Part shown: piece by piece, positions 1-10,999 of the stretch
Position numbering within the stretch: the stretch's first letter is position 1
Layout of the letters: each line of letters starts with the position of its first letter
Source of the DNA: Gibbula magus
Taxonomy: Eukaryota; Mollusca; Gastropoda; Trochida; Trochidae
Assembly (NCBI GenBank): GCA_936450465.1
Contig: OW388305.1
Coordinates: 53,930,625-53,994,624 of the forward strand
Reading direction: 5' to 3'
Length of the DNA stretch: 64,000 nt
Notes under the pieces: model-generated
Told to the model about the DNA's origin: nothing
Databases searched by the model: none
What the model saw: the letters and a program-made list of their open reading frames with translations, nothing else
Program-made: the position numbers and the translations under genes

Positions 1-345
1 CGAAAGATTTGGATAGTCCGGTGTCAAAGAAGGAATATCGAAGGACTGGATCTCGTTGGCATCTGCCTCGCTATATGATTAAAACCGTAGAGTACAGTCC
101 TTTATCAGAATATATAATTTATAAATGCACTCTTATGGGAAGCGTAGGTTGTGTAAGGTCACCATATTCTAATAAACTTTTGGCATGATTGATAGACAGT
201 CGTTTATGTATGAAATGGCCTGAAATGTGACACCTGCACATTATCATCTCATTCTCAGAGCAGTATTTGTTAATATGCCCAGAGTGGCTACTGGTTTTAT
301 TGAATTCTGTTTTGCTGTTATATTTATCCTTGTATCCTACTAGCA

Positions 346-700
346 TGCACAGCAAAAATAACTTCATTTCTGTTGTTGCGGAAATGAAACGGAATTTGGG
401 TAATATAGATTTCCGCAACGTTTCCGCTGTCCTGAAATGAAGTTATCTGTTTCCGCTTCATTTCCGCAATGGAAATAGTCAGTTGTTTATTTCCGTTGCG
501 TTTTTTAGATGGAAACTGCATTTGTATATTTCCATTGTGTTTCCAACAGCAGTAAATTAAAAGATTGTTTGATAGGACAGATTTCCACATCGTTTCCGCA
601 TCCGGAATTACAACTACATTTCAACTGCGGAAATATTGCGGAAATGAACAGTACCCAAATTTGGGCACTGTTCATTTCCGCAATATTTCCGCACACTGAA
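346..700. repeat. GCGGAAAT/ATTTCCGC palindromic repeat cluster, copy 1
   Basis: Many copies of the octamer GCGGAAAT and its complement ATTTCCGC are packed into about 350 bp in both orientations, ending in a near-perfect 68-bp palindrome. The left edge carries 'agcaaaaataacttcatttc', whose complement closes the related cluster near 18.0 kb ('gaagttatttttgct'), so the two clusters belong to one element family with inverted ends. Open frames across this region (for example 509-805) are explained by the simple repeat and are not treated as genes. The family is not one I recognise. Confidence 0.7.
626..693. repeat. 68-bp near-perfect palindrome
   Basis: The two halves are reverse complements around the centre CCCAAATTTGGG (654-665), with one mismatched pair (positions 653 and 666). 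Each arm contains two GCGGAAAT units. It could fold into a cruciform or a long RNA hairpin. It lies at the end of the GCGGAAAT cluster. Confidence 0.85.
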
Positions 701-1540
701 CTTTGTTTAAATGTTCATGTAGGCTTAATGCCAATGTGTGTTTTGTTTATGTTTCCAACTCTAACATCTGAAAACCGTGTCCTGTTCTCTAAATTACAAA
801 TATGAATATATTTGGGAAAAGGTTATTTGGTAAAATAGCTAATGTTATTAAAACAAAATACACAAGAAACAAACCTATAATACTTACTGACGGCATATTG
901 TCTTGGTCTGATCTAAATATATTAACATTAATATTAGGTTATTTCATTTTGGAAAACTAAGAGTTGACATACATTATGTCGTTAGTAAGGGTGTCAAAAT
1001 CATAAGAGTATAAACAATGTTGTTACAATTGTATATATAGCTCATAGCATCTACAAATCAAATTAAGTATTTCCTCTTCCAAACTCCCTTGAGATGTTTA
1101 CCAAAAATGATTGCCCGAAGCCTGCTTAATATTAATATGATTAAAATGTCAGACAATAACATTATTCAGTTCAAATATGTAGTCAAAGGAATTAAACTTA
1201 GCAATTTTTAGAAATATTCATTAAAATTGAAAAGAAATCAAAATGAAAAAAAGGACAAAATTGTGATCTGTAAATGTGTCAATTTTAAAAATATATGCAA
1301 TAAATAAATACATAATTTAAAATATGTCCCGGCCTTTATTTTATATACACTGCATGAGCAGACTACATAATATTTTGAGGTAGGCCTATATGACATATTT
1401 TTTGGCCTAATTTTGTATTTGATTAACTGGAAATATTTAATATTAATAACCCGAGCTCTCAAACATTGGGGCTGATTTTGTCATTCATGTTTAACAAATA
1501 ATCTTCGGTCATAAAAGGTAACACAGTGATAGAAATTAGC
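701..1540. other. AT-rich sequence without recognisable feature
   Basis: No splice-bounded open frame, repeat family or RNA gene is recognisable here. The frame at 1238-1462 (minus) is AT-rich and has no family signature. Confidence 0.5.
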
Positions 1541-1544
1541 CATT

Positions 1545-1805
1545 TTATCTACTAAAATGATCTGTCAAGTGCAGTTGCACTTCAGTCACAGACGTCAGCT
1601 GTTTGAGTTGTCTCCCTTCGACCGTCAATGTCACGTCGAAGACCTCCCGTACGTTGTTCTCAGCACTGTTTTCAGCTTGTAACAGCTTGACACGAATGAA
1701 TTTTTCCGTTCTACTTCGGCTATTTCCGACAATGACGTCATGCCATCGAGTCATTTCACTGACGCAACAAGCAGACGACAACGCCTTGTGTTTACAACAA
1801 ACCAA
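1545..1805 (-). CDS. possible exon, unidentified protein
   Basis: An 86-codon frame opens at 1805 and ends with TAG just inside a GC-richer block (about 1.5-2.45 kb) that stands out from AT-rich surroundings. The last 70 residues have mixed, non-repetitive composition (for example VREVFDVTLTVEGRQL) and could be a terminal exon, but I recognise no family. The opposite strand is also open (1603-1833, and a frame ending near 1960), so strand choice is uncertain. If real, it may be spliced to the minus-strand frame at 2349-2101. Confidence 0.25.
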   Translation of the reverse strand: MVCCKHKALSSACCVSEMTRWHDVIVGNSRSRTEKFIRVKLLQAENSAENNVREVFDVTLTVEGRQLKQLTSVTEVQLHLTDHFSR

Positions 1806-2100
1806 GTGCGAGAAGAATCGATCTTGTTTATAGACTTTCGGTCAGATCTGCCTGAAGGCCAGACCAAAGCTATTGAAGGATGCTGTGCCCGACATTTCAC
1901 TGGCCGGCAAAGAAATTCAGTTGACAGCGACGGACCGACTTGCTCCATTTGAGTTCAAAGTTTGATCAAGACAAGAGAGGAGGCCATTGGCATTGCACTT
2001 TCATGAGAGGTGACGTTTGACATATTTTGATGTACAGTAGCCTGCACGTATGCATGAATATGTTTTATATTTTATTGCTTAAAAGTCGATATACTTGAAA

Positions 2101-2349
2101 CTAATTAGAATCTATTTTAATTTTCATTAATGTTTTGTTTCGCTCTATCTGCCGTAAAAATAGTGACACAATTTTGGCTAATTTCCGGTTCACCTCATTT
2201 TTTCGCCATAGACAATGTTTACTGTCCCGTAGAGCTAAGTGCCAAAGGTATTGCAACAATCTCTGTTTTTCTATAGGATCCCATGTTATCAAATACTTAT
2301 GTCTATTCAATATTTGTTCCAGGTAATAAACGACACTGTCGAAGGTCAT
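2101..2349 (-). CDS. possible first exon or gene fragment, weak FANCF-like N-terminus
   Basis: From ATG at 2349 the frame runs 82 residues to TAG, with balanced codon use rich in Leu, Arg and Lys and a predicted helical character. Residues about 20-40 (YLITWDPIEKQRLLQYLW) recall the Trp-Asp-Pro segment followed by an Arg/Leu-rich helix near the start of the Fanconi anaemia protein FANCF; this comes from memory of the human protein and is only suggestive. FANCF is normally about 350-400 residues, so this would be a fragment or a spliced first exon; a GAG|GTGAAC donor-like site lies inside it. A longer frame reaches back to an ATG at 2451. It may equally be a chance frame in a GC-richer promoter-like block. 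Confidence 0.28.
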   Translation of the reverse strand: MTFDSVVYYLEQILNRHKYLITWDPIEKQRLLQYLWHLALRDSKHCLWRKNEVNRKLAKIVSLFLRQIERNKTLMKIKIDSN

Positions 2350-2704
2350 CGCAGGACGGCGCCATAGGACCAGGGGGAACGAATCTTGAGTTTCCACCTG
2401 CCTACACACTGTAGCTACCGGTGATACTGGGAGAGGCGAGAGAGCAAGCACGAGTCAAAGACATCATTTCAAAAGCCAGGTTTCAACTATTCAGACTTCA
2501 TTTGTTGAATGTGTTAATTCATACATTAATTGCGAGCATTGAAATTCTGAAATTATTTCCAAAATATTAGATTTGCAAACAACGCATGTACTTTTGATTT
2601 ATTTTTAGTTCATCACTCTGCAGAATTTACATTCTTATAAGCTGGAAACTTGTGTGAAAACTGTTTAGTCAATTGACAATGTAGATTTTAATGTGAAATG
2701 ACAT

Positions 2705-3474
2705 CAGGTCTAGAAATAAACACTAGTCCTTCAGCCCCAGGCTAGAAAAAATTACCTTTTCAAACTTTGTGAGTAAATTAAGCAGGACTCGCAGGTAAAT
2801 TTATCCCTGCTTTGGGTTAATAACCGTTATCAAAATTTGGAGACTGCTAGCCCTGTGGGCCAGAAATCACTTTCGGGGCTAGACATTATTACAATTAACA
2901 CTTGTCCTTCGGCCTGGAACTTCCCAATGCAAGGCATAACTCTTGCCAGTCTCCATAACCGGCTGATTTAGGCCTTTCAGTATTTCCTTAAAAAATCTGT
3001 GTTTAGAAATCCAGGCCCGCTATGCATTTCTGGTGCAGCGATTGAACGATTCACTATCTTGACACAACAAAGCGAGGAAAATACCGCAAGGCTTTAATCA
3101 CCCAGTTATGCAGACTGGCAAGAGTTATGCCTTGCGTTTGGAAGTTGTTCGGCCCGAGGCTAGTAAAAATGATGTTGGGCTAGCAAAGGTTAGCTTCGGT
3201 TAGCCCTATGGGCTGCTTAATATTCCTGAATATTTATGAAAGAGCTTAGACTAAAAGTATGAGTAGAGATTCCTGTCTTTATCAGCAACAATGGTATCAG
3301 ATGTGAAACATAATGATTAAGTGGGGAAAATACTTGCCATTGTAGTTCAAACTTATAACTGTTAGATTACTAGCAGATACTGGCTAGTGATACTCATATT
3401 GGGCTAGTAAAAATCTGAATGACTGGCCCTGCAGGCTACTATGTGTTTGAGGTTAGTTTCAACCCTTACCCCTG
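2705..3474. mobile_element. hAT-like non-autonomous element
   Basis: The left end reads CAGGTCTAGAAATAAACACT and the right end, reversed, reads CAGGGGTAAGGGTTGAAACT, matching the CAGG-type termini of hAT elements. Subterminal motifs related to 'ggctagtaaaa' and 'tagccctgtgggc' recur in both orientations. No clear 8-bp target duplication remains (aatgacat versus actttgga), so the boundaries are approximate. It holds a second foldback element at 2918-3146 and has no coding capacity. Confidence 0.5.
2918..3146. mobile_element. foldback MITE, GGCATAACTCTTGCCAG family, copy 1
   Basis: The ends are inverted repeats of about 55 bp: aacttcccaatgcaaggcat on the left and its complement (atgccttgcgtttggaagtt) on the right, followed inside by 'ggctgatttaggcct'. 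Related copies lie at about 18.09-18.28 kb and 58.98-59.20 kb. It has no open frame, so it is a non-autonomous DNA element. It sits inside the hAT-like element at 2705-3474 and is therefore the younger insertion. Confidence 0.75.
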
Positions 3475-3784
3475 ACTTTGGAATACTCATGGCAAGAGAC
3501 ACTCATCTTAACAAGTAATTGAATGGCAAAAAGTGTGTCATTCAAACACAGAAGTTTAGTTTTATCAATACGGAGTCGACTTTATGGGCTGGTCCAACTT
3601 TAACTAGGCAACAGTACTGTAGTAGTCAAAATAATAACTAAGCCCTGCAGACTACCATATGTTTCAATTTAATTTCTACCCTTGGACATTGAACCAATCT
3701 CTGGAAGATTGATATGTAATACTTTTAAAGTAGTGGCTTGTGAATCTTATTAGGTATTTAAAGGCACTGTAGCATGGATGTGCA

Positions 3785-3889
3785 GGGATTGGGAAAGACA
3801 CCTTTGACAATGGGCCATTTTAAGGGCTTTGAGTAATTTTCTAGATTTTAAATGGGCCATTCTACTATGTGCAAAATGGCAGGGGTTCA
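3785..3889 (+). repeat. dispersed repeat, left part (GACACCTTTGACA family)
   Basis: The sequence 'gattgggaaagacacctttg' and following 'gggccatt ... gcaaaatggc' recurs at 10727-10890, also beside 'ggccattttt'. It is interrupted at 3890 by a hAT-like element and resumes at 5007. No function is evident. Confidence 0.6.
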
Positions 3890-5006
3890 AAATTCCCATT
3901 GCCCGACGCCCGGGGCAAGTATATTTACAGTGTCGGGCAAGTAAACTGCTTACTTCAGCTTGCCCGTGGGCAAGTAATGAAAATATATGACTGAATTTGC
4001 ATTAAAAGCTCTCTACGTCAATATCTGTGTCTTTGTTGTTTTTTACAATGAAATTGATTGAAGTTACGGTCTCCGAATCGGCGATACGTTTACACAATTA
4101 TGACTGACACGATAAGAGATTAAGAGTTACTTCCCTTTGTTCATAAACTGGCATCGACTGGGTTCTTTCTTGCACAGTAAAGCTACTATTCATTACAGGC
4201 GCAATCGCGCACAGCATAGTCAACGTATATATTTAGTTTCGTACTCAAAACGAAATTCGCCGATGAGCATTGGTTATACATGAAATCGATATGAACAAAC
4301 TTTGGCCGAAGTCAAATCATTTTTAAAAAATGTAAGTGTCTAACAAAATAACTTTTTTGTTGATTAAGTAAGTTTTAAATGACAATTAATAAGTACGATT
4401 TTACTTGCAAATGATAGCCATGTATACAGTCAGCAAAACTATTACCGGTAATTAAACTGCATTGTTTTTTATTTGCTAGGTCAAATAATTTTACAGTATC
4501 TAAATACGTACATGTAATATAATAATTAATGTTTGAAAACTGACTTTCATCATTGCAATATGAATGACATAAAATAATGGTCTAATGGTATGCAATTTAG
4601 ACTTTTTACGTGATATAATTTTTATGAAAATACGGGTCAATGAGTTTGTTTTTGGTTACGAAATTATCCTACAATCGTCACGTCCACAAGAAAGGCAAAG
4701 GTTCTCTCTGAACAGTAAAGAACAAAAGTAAACTCAACACAATGACATGAAGTAAGTTTATTTCAAGTTGCAATATGTCATGAACATTATAATAAAAAAA
4801 TAAATCATGTGAAGTAACATTCACCATTGGCATAACCAAAGTTTACTGAATAAATGGGGTAATAACATAAATCTGACGTATTCTTCTTTTTTATTAAACT
4901 ATTAGTGAACAAATTCGGGCAAGTATAAAAAAAAACAGGGCAAGTGGAAACATGGGTTTGACTTGCCCTGTGGCAAGTAAAGTTTTCAGAAATTTTTTAA
5001 CCCCTG
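3890..5006. mobile_element. hAT-like non-autonomous element with target duplication
   Basis: The termini are CAGGGGTTCAAAATTCCC and, reversed from the right end, CAGGGGTTAAAAAATTTC. AAAATGG directly flanks both ends (3883-3889 and 5007-5013), inside an older dispersed repeat that continues on both sides. CAGGG termini and a duplication near 8 bp indicate the hAT superfamily. Subterminal 'gggcaagt' and 'acttgccc' motifs repeat in both orientations at each end. The 1.1-kb interior is AT-rich with no transposase frame. Confidence 0.6.
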
Positions 5007-5074
5007 AAAATGGCCTATAGCTATAGCCTATTTTTTCTCAAATTTTTCATTATTATTAAAGTATTATGAAATAT

Positions 5075-5216
5075 CAGGGATCGACACTCGCATTAGTCCG
5101 CTGGCCTGAAGCCAGTGAAAATTCAGAAGGGCTAGTGAAATTTGTTTGTATCCCTACAGATTAACATACGTCACTAGCCCGAAGTGCTAAAGATTTCCAG
5201 CAAGCGTCTACCCCTG
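5075..5216. mobile_element. short hAT-like MITE
   Basis: A 142-bp element with termini CAGGGATCGACACTCG and, reversed, CAGGGGTAGACGCTTG, plus inner 'gggctagtg' and 'cactagccc' motifs in opposite orientations. It is related by its ends to the two larger elements just upstream. The target duplication is unclear. Confidence 0.55.
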
Positions 5217-7690
5217 AATATATATAGATATTGTTACGTAACATTAGAGGGTAAAACATCCCTTTACTCAACCCGATAAGCTGTATTCATAGAAAACGGT
5301 TATCCGTTTTGGAATATACCCAATTTAAAACATCTATAACATTTTAAATAGCTCATCAATAAAACTTAATTATATTTAAGCCAAACTATTGACATTCCTA
5401 GTATTCCCTACATAAAATGGCCTATGCTAAAAAATAAAGGCATAACATTTTAAGATTTATTAATACACACAGTTCTTTTATTTTTTTAAAATGATGAAGT
5501 CATGACCAAAAATGTCTAGTTTGAAATAAATTAGTGATAATGTAATAATACAGTGATAATACAATTCACATTCATCATATTTCTTTCAAATCAAATAGAA
5601 CATATTTATTTCCGGATCAGATCTCTAAAACTATATATGTGACCTATCCTCCCAGAATTTGGTACACTACCTCTCGATATCATGTAGATGTATCTTTTGG
5701 TTGTTGGAAGTTTAAAAAACACCTTCTAGTTTATCCTTGGAACTGTACATTTCATATTCATTCTGATTCAACGTTACACACAAGTTACTCATTCTCATAG
5801 ATTTGCCTTTCCTATTTTCATTTATGTCAAACTATATTTGGAAGCAGGAGTATGTGAGCCATGCTTGCTTCTACTTTTAGCAATCTTATTAATGCACTCG
5901 TTGCAATTTTCCTTTGTGTTAAGATGCTCGCTGCTGCAGGCTGCATATCAAGCCCAAGGGGTGTTGACGTATATTGATACGTCAATGACGTTTGACCCCT
6001 TGACATGCATACGACAAAAGTCTGTGACAAAGTTCCCTGATTTATGAAAAAGTTAACATTTTCCGAATGAGAAATCAATGGGCTTTCACATGCTGTAATT
6101 AGTATCCATATACAATTTTATTTTATTGAGAAATGATGAATTAAAAATATTGAACGTATTTTCAATCACAAAACTGCCTGCAGGTGCGTGTTTGACGTCA
6201 TAATAAAAATGTTACCTACTCGATTCAATTGGTTGAAATTCTATAGTAAGTGCATGCAAAATGCATAACTTTCACACCACTATGTTCAGAATATCCTAAT
6301 CTAGCTGATTAACAAATTTGGACATTGAATTTATTTCTGTTAGAAAAGAATCGGAGATTTGCGAAAATGTCGGCAAATGAAAAGATCAACCGATTACTTT
6401 TTGAAAAAAACGTGAAAATAAACAAAGCATTTCACTTACATATTTTAGAATCTCAAAATCTTCCACAAATAAATAAAAATGTATCAGCTAGTGCATTGTT
6501 TGTCAATTCTTGTTTCCAAATATAGTAAGTTATCCAACGTGTCATCAATAGCAGTGCCAAATGGGCCATTTCTTCAATTCACCCCATGACATGTTCCCGC
6601 TATTTTCCCATGTTACGCGACTCAAAGTGAACGTCAAGCTAGCGGAAGCTGTATCTATTTTTAGAAATGGTCGTCGATCTAACCATAGAGTGTTATTAAT
6701 TGTTAAAATTAATCAAATTGACACTTAAAACGTAGTTTTATTAAAATCGATCAAAAATTAAATAATGTGGTTCTAATAATTATTTCACTAGTTCGTAGAA
6801 TCTCTGTTGATGACCCGATAAATTTGCATAAGTTCACCAAGCCCCCGGATGTTACGATGTTTTTACGATTAAAATCACTGTGAGTAAATTTGCATTTTGA
6901 TCATAATTTATACATATATGAAAAATAAGTGTCATATCCTACCATTATCACAAAGTATTATCATGTTTGAGTTTACATTCGAACTACGAAATGTGTTTGA
7001 CATGACATGGACCGACTTTCCGATCTGCGATTTCACAAGTTGAAATGGAGCCGTGAAACAGTAGCAGTAACCCTATCTCGCTAAAAAGTAAATTACGAAT
7101 AAACAAGTCTCGTATATGTGAAATAATTGTATGAATACAATTGCTAAATGATTCATGATGATTATTTTAAAGTTTTCATTTGGAATTTGACAGAAATTAT
7201 ACCCGTTTTCAAACGAAATCATAGATAGACCCGTCAGTTCGAATTCATTGCAAATGGAGGCCATTGTGTCGTCTCGGCTTTTTCACACAATATTTTGTTC
7301 TGATACGAATTAAATGAATGCACATGTTATAACATCCATGAAATTAACAAGAATGACAAACAATTACATTTCAAAGAATAAATGTGAATAACTAGTGTTT
7401 GAATCGGCGAATTTACAGTGAAATGACAAACGAAACATTGATGGTCACATGATCAATTTTGTACAACCAAGCTAATCACGTGACATTGTTTACAATACGT
7501 CAACGCTACCCGAACGAAATTTTGATTGTATTTTTAAACTTTTCAAGACCGTGTTTACATTAAATATTCAACAGACATTTGGAAAAATGTGTTCTTACTT
7601 TGGTTTTAAACGGAATATTTTCAAAATGATTTAGATCATTAGATTTTTTTATTTGAACAAATCTGTAATCGGCGAAGGAAATTCATAACA
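5217..7690. other. intergenic AT-rich stretch, nothing firmly recognised
   Basis: Open frames here are short and without family signatures. A small palindrome (ttgacgtat..atacgtcaa) lies near 5963-5985. The stretch precedes the possible first exon at 7691 and may include a promoter, but no motif can be defended. Confidence 0.4.
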
Positions 7691-7807
7691 ATGGCGAGCG
7701 CCGAGTGTTTGTTGACTGTCATGTTTCGAGATATCGATGACTGTTTGACGTTGGAATATATAAAAACTGTAATGTCAGATGATTATATTTGGAACACAGA
7801 AATGTGA
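7691..7807 (+). CDS. possible first coding exon of the 7.7-14.7 kb gene
   Basis: ATG in a favourable context (acaATGGCG) opens a 38-codon frame beginning MASAECLLTVMFRDIDDCLT, in a non-repetitive stretch upstream of better-supported exons. A donor-like GTAATG lies after the codon for Thr 26, in phase 0; otherwise the frame ends at TGA 7805-7807. The exon at 9871 needs an incoming phase of 1, so an unseen exon would have to lie between them, or this is not part of that gene. I recognise no family. Confidence 0.3.
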   Translation: MASAECLLTVMFRDIDDCLTLEYIKTVMSDDYIWNTEM

Positions 7808-8024
7808 ATACATGTGTTAACCTTTTGTGTAAATTTTATTACGATTGATGCATTATTTTACAAATATTTCTCACGGAAGTAAATGCATTGTTCATTGAAG
7901 AATATCCATTGTTACAAATTACGTCGAAATTTTATAAATACAACGGAAATCGTTTATGACGGGCTCTTGTTTTCTGAAAGAAAAACACATATTAGCAATA
8001 TAATTTTTTTCTTGTATAAAATTT

Positions 8025-8205
8025 AATTCTGAACAAAATGGTGTAAAAATTGGGCTGCATAAATAATTATTGACAATATATTTTGAGTTTGAAAATGTAG
8101 TACAATTTTAGAACTACTGTATTATTTCATTTTTTCCATAGACAAGTGTAAAAATAATTGATATTTGAAAATATTACATTAATTTATAATTTTTCATGAC
8201 AATAA
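8025..8205 (+). repeat. dispersed repeat (TGAACAAAATGGTGTAAAA family), copy 1
   Basis: This stretch is closely matched, in the same orientation, at 38545-38715 ('ctgcataaataattattgac', 'gagtttgaaaatgtagtaca'). It is AT-rich and non-coding, and no termini or target duplication could be defined. Confidence 0.65.
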
Positions 8206-8714
8206 TAAGTTAGAAAAAAATGTGACTCAGATATTTATTTTAATTATTTTAAGATTATGTTAATTACTAAGGCGAGAAAAACTTTAAATGAAGGATACCC
8301 ATGTGACGTAATTGTTACAAATTTACAAATCTGACGGAATCTGCAAAAACCTGAAAACAATGCTCCTTAAAAAACCTTCACTTTGAGGCCTGAATAATTT
8401 CTGTGTCCTGGTACCCATTTAAACAGCTGGTTGGAATGAGTGAATTGTGGTTGAAAACAGAATAATAGGGTATGGAAATGTTTTTAAAATTGTAAAATTG
8501 AAATTTATAATAAAATTTCTCAAATGGATAACATACATGTAAATAAATGTTGCAGTATTGTTACAACAAAACAAATAATAATGAAAATCAATGACTGAGT
8601 TGTTGAACAAACACAAGATTTACCAGTTACAGAACTTCCTGGAACTCAGATGTAAATTAGTACACAGTATTCTGTCTGTACATTTTAAAAGCCGCAGTGA
8701 GTTGCAGTAGTTAT

Positions 8715-9168
8715 CTAAGGCGTGGTTTACACTACGTTCAAATAAATCGCACTGCGTTGAAGCATGCAAATTGGAGTTTTACACTACACGCGTTTTGCAT
8801 GCGATTATAATGCAAAATGAAATATAGTAAGTGCGATTGTTTAAATTCCATATGTTATAATGTATGTTTGTATGTATTGATATATACATGTCTGTTGGCA
8901 TAATATTTGTAAGACTGCTTTGCCTATACGAGTATACCCGGTGGGAAATATCCCTTTCAGATAATGAAAATATGCCGTCATATAGGGAATTCCAATGAGA
9001 TTCTGAATGCGATGCGAATTAAATAGAACATGTTCTTTTCATCGCATCGCGACGCATGCAAAATGGACGTAGTGTATGACAACTCATTGAAAATAACGTG
9101 TTGCGTTCTGGTGAGATTATTTTTAACGCATCGCATTAAAAAACAGCGTAAATGTAAACCCGCCTTAG
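8715..9168. mobile_element. MITE with CTAAGGCG(G/T)GGTTTACA termini
   Basis: The left end ctaaggcgtggtttacact and the right end (reversed ctaaggcgggtttacattta) are inverted. GC-rich words such as 'gcatgc' and 'cgcatcgc' repeat inside. The length is about 454 bp with no transposase. The termini resemble those of hAT or PIF/Harbinger-type MITEs; the superfamily is not settled because I see no clear target duplication. Small frames here (9030-9215, 8978-9262) are parts of the element. Confidence 0.6.
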
Positions 9169-9503
9169 TGGTACAACTTTTTACGAAAAACTTATCAAGT
9201 TGTATCCTTGGATGACTTTTCAGTATTGATATTTGAGTCAAGAATATTTTTCTCCATTCCAAACAAATTTACCCTTAACCCTTGGCCATTATTGTGGTAT
9301 TATCTAGGGGCATCAATGTTTAACAAACACATCTTGTTTGATATTGTCATTGACTTTCAGAAATTTTGCATTGTATATTTGAGTTAATAAAAGATAATTG
9401 TTTAATTAAATTATGTATTCGGGATACCGAAAAATCACAAATCTCAAAATACTGCAGTTCAACTACTATACGTGTGAACCATTTCACCCCTAAATAAATA
9501 AAT

Positions 9504-9636
9504 AGCTAAATAATACTCCTGAATCAATAAAAAGAGTTCTAAAATGAGTGTACATGGTTCTGTTAAGTCATGCAAGTCCATTTCCTATAGAGCGGCCATT
9601 TTAATGTGTTCACATTAAAATAGCCGCTCGAAGGTA
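9504..9636. repeat. MITE-derived fragment with internal hairpin
   Basis: The stretch 'gctaaataatactcctgaat ... gagtgtacatggttc' is related to the interior of the 354-bp TTAA-flanked MITE family and also occurs near 22740-22870 and, reversed, near 27175-27250 and 32930-33010. It ends with a hairpin, gagcggccattttaatgtg paired with cacattaaaatagccgctc (about 9590-9630). Confidence 0.6.
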
Positions 9637-9699
9637 CTACAAGTAATGTGACTAATGTAGCGATACCTTATCACTCAGAGTATTTCTTAGTTCCCAAGA

Positions 9700-9815
9700 G
9701 ACCTACAAATCATGCAAAAGGTTGACAGGGCCAATGGCTCGGGATGTGCAAGCTTAGATAATAAATCATTCAAGTACAAATGAGCTACAGAGCCTTGAGA
9801 GGCAATGGCTGTATT
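9700..9815 (+). repeat. dispersed repeat, 3' part (GATGAGCTACAGAGCC family)
   Basis: Ends in 'atgagctacagagcc', the terminal motif also seen at 11450-11475, 11577-11600 and 13775-13795. This copy lacks the 5' half that begins 'agctcatcaggcctgaaagg'. Confidence 0.55.
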
Positions 9816-9870
9816 TTGTAATCGTTACACTTGTTTATCTTTGAATAATTTTAAAACTTTTTGTTTAAAG

Positions 9871-10065
9871 GTATACAAAAGAACCTTGAGGCTACATTGA
9901 AGAAAGACTGCTGCTTTAAGCAGCTGGATCAAATCCATCTCGAAGTCTCTGTGACAGTGCCACAACTCTTGATGGTAAATGGGCTTCTCGAATCTGCACA
10001 CTCATCACAGCTTGTCACAAATTGTTCCATGGTCTGCCTAACTAAGAGAGATGGGATGCAGAGAG
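9871..10065 (+). CDS. internal exon, unidentified protein (part of split gene)
   Basis: The interval follows an acceptor-like tttgtttaaag and ends at GAGAG|GTAAAT, a good donor. Its 195 bp are open in one frame (IQKNLEATLKKDCCFKQLDQ at the start, then HLEVSVTVPQLLMVNG), with incoming and outgoing phase 1. Codon use is balanced and unlike the flanking repeats. No family is recognised; alternating hydrophobic residues suggest a folded beta-containing domain. The next exon candidate is at 11704, and the intron holds the 'aggcctgaaaggcc' repeats. Confidence 0.55.
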
Positions 10066-10288
10066 GTAAATATAAATTTAGGAAAAGGGTAGATTATTTG
10101 TAATAAGAGCAAAATCAAAATAAAAGCTTGTCTTGATGTGTATCAGTGAGTGAACCAACCTTGAAAAGAACCAATCTAAGTGTTGTTTTGTCAGATCAAA
10201 TTGTAAATTTTACACTGCAGTTAAATCTCAATCAATATGATTTATAGTTATTACTGTGAAGCCTTAAAGAATAATAAATTCTAGTTTA

Positions 10289-10726
10289 AGCTCATCTGGC
10301 CTGAAAGGCCTGTGGGCTTAAGGCATGGCATGATGTCCGGCGTCTGTCCATCCGTCTGTAAACTTTTCGCTTTTTAGACTTCTTCTCGAGAACCAGTGAC
10401 TCTAAGAGAGGTGAAATTTGATATACACACTCCTTGGCCAAGGGGGATTCTCAATTGTAGTGACCCTGTGGCCCATAATAAAGGCCTCACTGGCCATAAC
10501 CTAAAAACCTAGTCTCATCTTCTCCAGAAAAAAATGAAGGCTGAAATAATGTGTGCAGACACCTTAGCCAATAGGGATTCTAAATTGAAGATATGGTGAC
10601 CATGTGGCCCCAAATAAATGACCTAAAACCCTATTAAAGTATTTTTATCGTCTTCTCCTAGATGAAAATGCTAAGAACATTTTAAAGTTGTTTTTAGACT
10701 ATTTATCAAATGGGGATTCTAAATTG
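10289..10726 (+). repeat. dispersed mollusc-type repeat (AGGCCTGAAAGGCC family), copy 1
   Basis: Begins with 'aagctcatctggcctgaaag', followed by 'gtccggcgtctgtccatccg', 'aaacttttcgctttttagac' and modules of 'ggggattctaaattgaag' plus 'accctgtggccc'. Other copies lie at about 11.0, 11.84 and 15.27 kb. It is non-coding and lies in an intron. A different dispersed repeat joins at 10727. Confidence 0.75.
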
Positions 10727-10890
10727 AAGGGATTGGAAAAGACACCTTTGACAGTGGGCCATCTGAGTGATTTTAGTCATTTTCGAAACATATATGAACC
10801 ATTCCCCTTTGTTGGAATTGTAAATTTAAAATTTTAATAGGCCATTTTTTTATCCAATATGCAAAATGGCCCATGCCTCCTACCTTTCCA
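10727..10890 (+). repeat. dispersed repeat (GACACCTTTGACA family), copy 2
   Basis: Matches 3785-3889 in 'gattgg(g/a)aaagacaccttt' and 'gcaaaatggc'. It is uninterrupted here, which shows the pre-insertion state of the site used by the hAT-like element at 3890. Confidence 0.6.
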
Positions 10891-10999
10891 AATCTCTGCA
10901 TTTTAATTGGGAGGACCACCTTTCCATCAATATCATTGCAGTGTTTGTGATACTTGGACAACCAATATCATACAAATTTAGTGTCAAGTCATGTTTTTA

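Noticed and set aside
509..805. 98-codon frame in the first GCGGAAAT cluster
   Set aside because: Spans the 68-bp palindrome and is open on both strands because of the repeated word.
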